Of a stretch of DNA of 64,000 bases, positions 62,909 to 64,000 are shown piece after piece. Every line of letters begins with the position of its first letter. The stretch's first letter is position 1. This DNA comes from Lepidurus packardi (lineage: Eukaryota; Arthropoda; Branchiopoda; Notostraca; Triopsidae), in assembly GCA_023053545.1 (NCBI GenBank), contig JAKZAN010000004.1, positions 5,642,001 to 5,706,000 on the forward strand. The letters run 5' to 3'. The notes beneath the pieces were generated by a model. That model was not told where the DNA came from. It did no database searches and worked only from the letters and a program-made list of their open reading frames with translations. The position numbers and the translations under genes are program-made.

Positions 62909-63153
62909 GGGCCGATTTCCACTGAAGGTTAAGGCGCTTAGCCTATATGCTTAAGACAATTCAAACAAAAATAATTCACCAAAAGGATAATTCATGATAA
63001 TTCACCAAATAATTCAGTTTGATGAAGGAGGCGTAACCTCATAAAACTGAATTATTTGGTGAATTGTCATGAATTATCCTTTTGGTGAATTATTTTTGTT
63101 TGAATTGTCTTAAGCATAGGCTAAGCGCCTTAACCTTCGGTGGAAATCGGCCC
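62909..63153. mobile_element. Palindromic Harbinger/Tourist-type MITE inside the TTAGG array
   Basis: This 245-bp element is almost entirely palindromic. It starts GGGCCGATTTCCACTGAAGG and ends in the inverted copy CCTTCGGTGGAAATCGGCCC. TTA at 62906-62908 and 63154-63156 is the target duplication. The arms are about 110 bp with a loop near 63020-63040. A GGG start plus TTA target fits PIF/Harbinger-derived MITEs. Confidence 0.85.
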
Positions 63154-63233
63154 TTAGGTTAGGTTAGGTTACGTTAGGTTAGGTTAGGTTAGGTTAGGTT
63201 AGGTTACGTTAGGTTAGGTTAGGTTACGTTAGG
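63154..63233 (+). repeat. TTAGG telomere-type repeat, right part
   Basis: About 16 units, mostly TTAGG with TTACG at irregular spacing, ending at GTGATG. It is interstitial, not a chromosome end. Confidence 0.85.
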
Positions 63234-64000
63234 TGATGTCGATTTGGAATAAATGTTTTGTCGAAAAGGAATGATTATTACATACATAAGATTTCCATCT
63301 TTTGTGTTGCAAATTTCCATGATACAGTGTTTTCCGCGCGAAATGATTGCTTTTTTTTGGAATTACCGACCCTTAAAATGCCAGAAAAAATTGTTTGCAG
63401 GCAAAAACAAAAAATTCCGGTAAAGTGCAAAAACTCCGAAAGAAAATATGTATTCATGAAGTTAATTGAAGGAATTATATTATTACATTCAAATAGCGAA
63501 AACTTACCGAAAGTAGTACGAATCCTTATGTTTTGGCTGACAAAGGGTGTTGGAAACTTTTTTTATATGTTTATATGTCCCGAGTCCATAAAGCCGGTAG
63601 TGTCAAAGGGTAGGTAATTGAATTCGTCTATTAGGAATCACTGAAAGTAGTAAAGTTGTTATTATCATATTGTAATGCGATTTGAATTATGAAAGTCAAT
63701 AGGATAAGCTTACCGAAAGTTCAACAAGTTTTTAGGTTTCGGCTCGGATTTTCGTTTACCAATACCAATATTAGTAAAAAGTGGTGAGTTAACGGGTGGG
63801 TTGAACAGCAAACATCTGTTACTTAGGTTTGTGGGTGGTCCCGTAGAAGGGAACCAATCCGTGGTTTTTTCGTGTTAGTTTCATGCATGATGGTTTCATG
63901 CGATCCTGCTAATTTCATTCAGTAAGTATAAGGACATATATACGTACGGAAGTTTCACGGCGCGTGGCTGAATTGTGAAATAGTGTTAATAGTAATCGGT

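Larger units (their letters stand above)
62703..63432. mobile_element. Inverted-repeat element with ~100-bp arms enclosing TTAGG repeats
   Basis: The left arm (62703-62804) and right arm (63330-63432) are inverted copies with a few mismatches. They share TTGCCTGCAAACAA, ACCGGAATTTTTTGTTTTTG and TTTTGCGCGGAAA with their complements. It interrupts one unit of the tandem array, whose flanks are GTAAGAAAGAAAGGG on the left and AAGAAAATATGTATTCATGA on the right. It has no coding capacity. Confidence 0.7.
61812..63714. repeat. Exon-like tandem repeat, array 2 (~200-220 bp units)
   Basis: The block CTTACCGAAAG or a close variant recurs at 61812, 62010, 62232, 62445, 63503 and 63709. Spacings are 198, 222, 213, 1058 (interrupted by the nested element) and 206. 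On the minus strand each block is a TTTCG|GTAAG splice donor, and ACTTTCAG-like acceptors lie about 75 bp further downstream on that strand in some units. Preceding frames recall (E/Q)PKxKxxxxF, but stops occur in most units. Confidence 0.7.
61332..64000. other. Repeat-rich right end without intact genes
   Basis: Apart from the tandem repeats and nested elements listed, I see no coding gene. The last ~285 bases (63715-64000) hold nothing recognisable. Confidence 0.55.

Noticed and set aside
62871-63233. Chromosome end
   Set aside because: The TTAGG array is short, interrupted and flanked on both sides by other repeats, so it is interstitial.
61812-63714. CRISPR array suggested by regularly spaced repeats
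   Set aside because: Whole ~200-220 bp units are related, not just short repeats with unique spacers, and the DNA is eukaryotic.

Overview
The window is nuclear DNA from an invertebrate animal. Most genes are split by short GT-AG introns, commonly 50-75 bp, that keep reading phase exactly when removed. Gene content is metazoan: MSH6, TFAM, CAMLG/GET2, TMEM120, Spinster, sesquipedalian/PHETA, RNF25, alpha-carbonic anhydrase, extracellular Cu/Zn SOD, trypsin, and complement-type (CCP) receptors. A TTAGG-type repeat array near the right end resembles the arthropod telomere repeat. It is interstitial and the species is not otherwise identifiable, so I do not assign a phylum.

Left third (1-25.5 kb): a compact block of housekeeping genes. 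In order: the 3' end of a TFAM-like gene (+), CAMLG/GET2-like (-), a six-finger C2H2 gene (+), a secreted trypsin (-), MSH6 with 22 coding exons (-), TMEM120 (-), Spinster with a duplicated exon (-), PHETA (+) and RNF25 (-). I assembled each model exon by exon; all splice junctions keep phase and all conserved catalytic motifs fall in place. Several neighbours are head-to-head and probably share promoter regions (CAMLG/zinc finger; Spinster/PHETA). Others converge tail-to-tail (PHETA/RNF25; zinc finger/trypsin).

Middle (25.5-49 kb): gene-poor DNA with an alpha-carbonic anhydrase (-), a fragment resembling a small heat-shock protein (+), a 174-bp pure GA microsatellite and dispersed repeats. 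It is followed by the most interesting locus, a tandem pair of CCP plus F-type-lectin-like genes. The second copy (45469-47781) is an intact single-pass membrane receptor. Its long cytoplasmic tail carries four YxxV/I/L-type tyrosine motifs, one of which fits the ITIM consensus. The first copy (42149-44318) has an internal duplication and three separate reading-frame lesions, and it lacks the membrane segment. An extracellular Cu/Zn SOD (-) lies tail-to-tail with the receptor.

Right (49-64 kb): transposon- and repeat-rich DNA. It contains a 1,012-bp PIF/Harbinger deletion derivative with TTA target duplication, hAT-type MITEs with 8-9 bp target duplications, foldback elements, an intact single-coding-exon RPA-like gene, and a duplicated upstream segment. 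It also holds a 348-bp near-identical tandem duplication, a broken glucosidase I (MOGS) copy, and two arrays of a ~200-220 bp exon-like repeat. Inside one array sits a nested structure: ~100-bp inverted arms enclose a TTAGG array, which is itself interrupted by a palindromic Harbinger-type MITE.

All identifications come from reading translations and motifs by eye; no searches were run.
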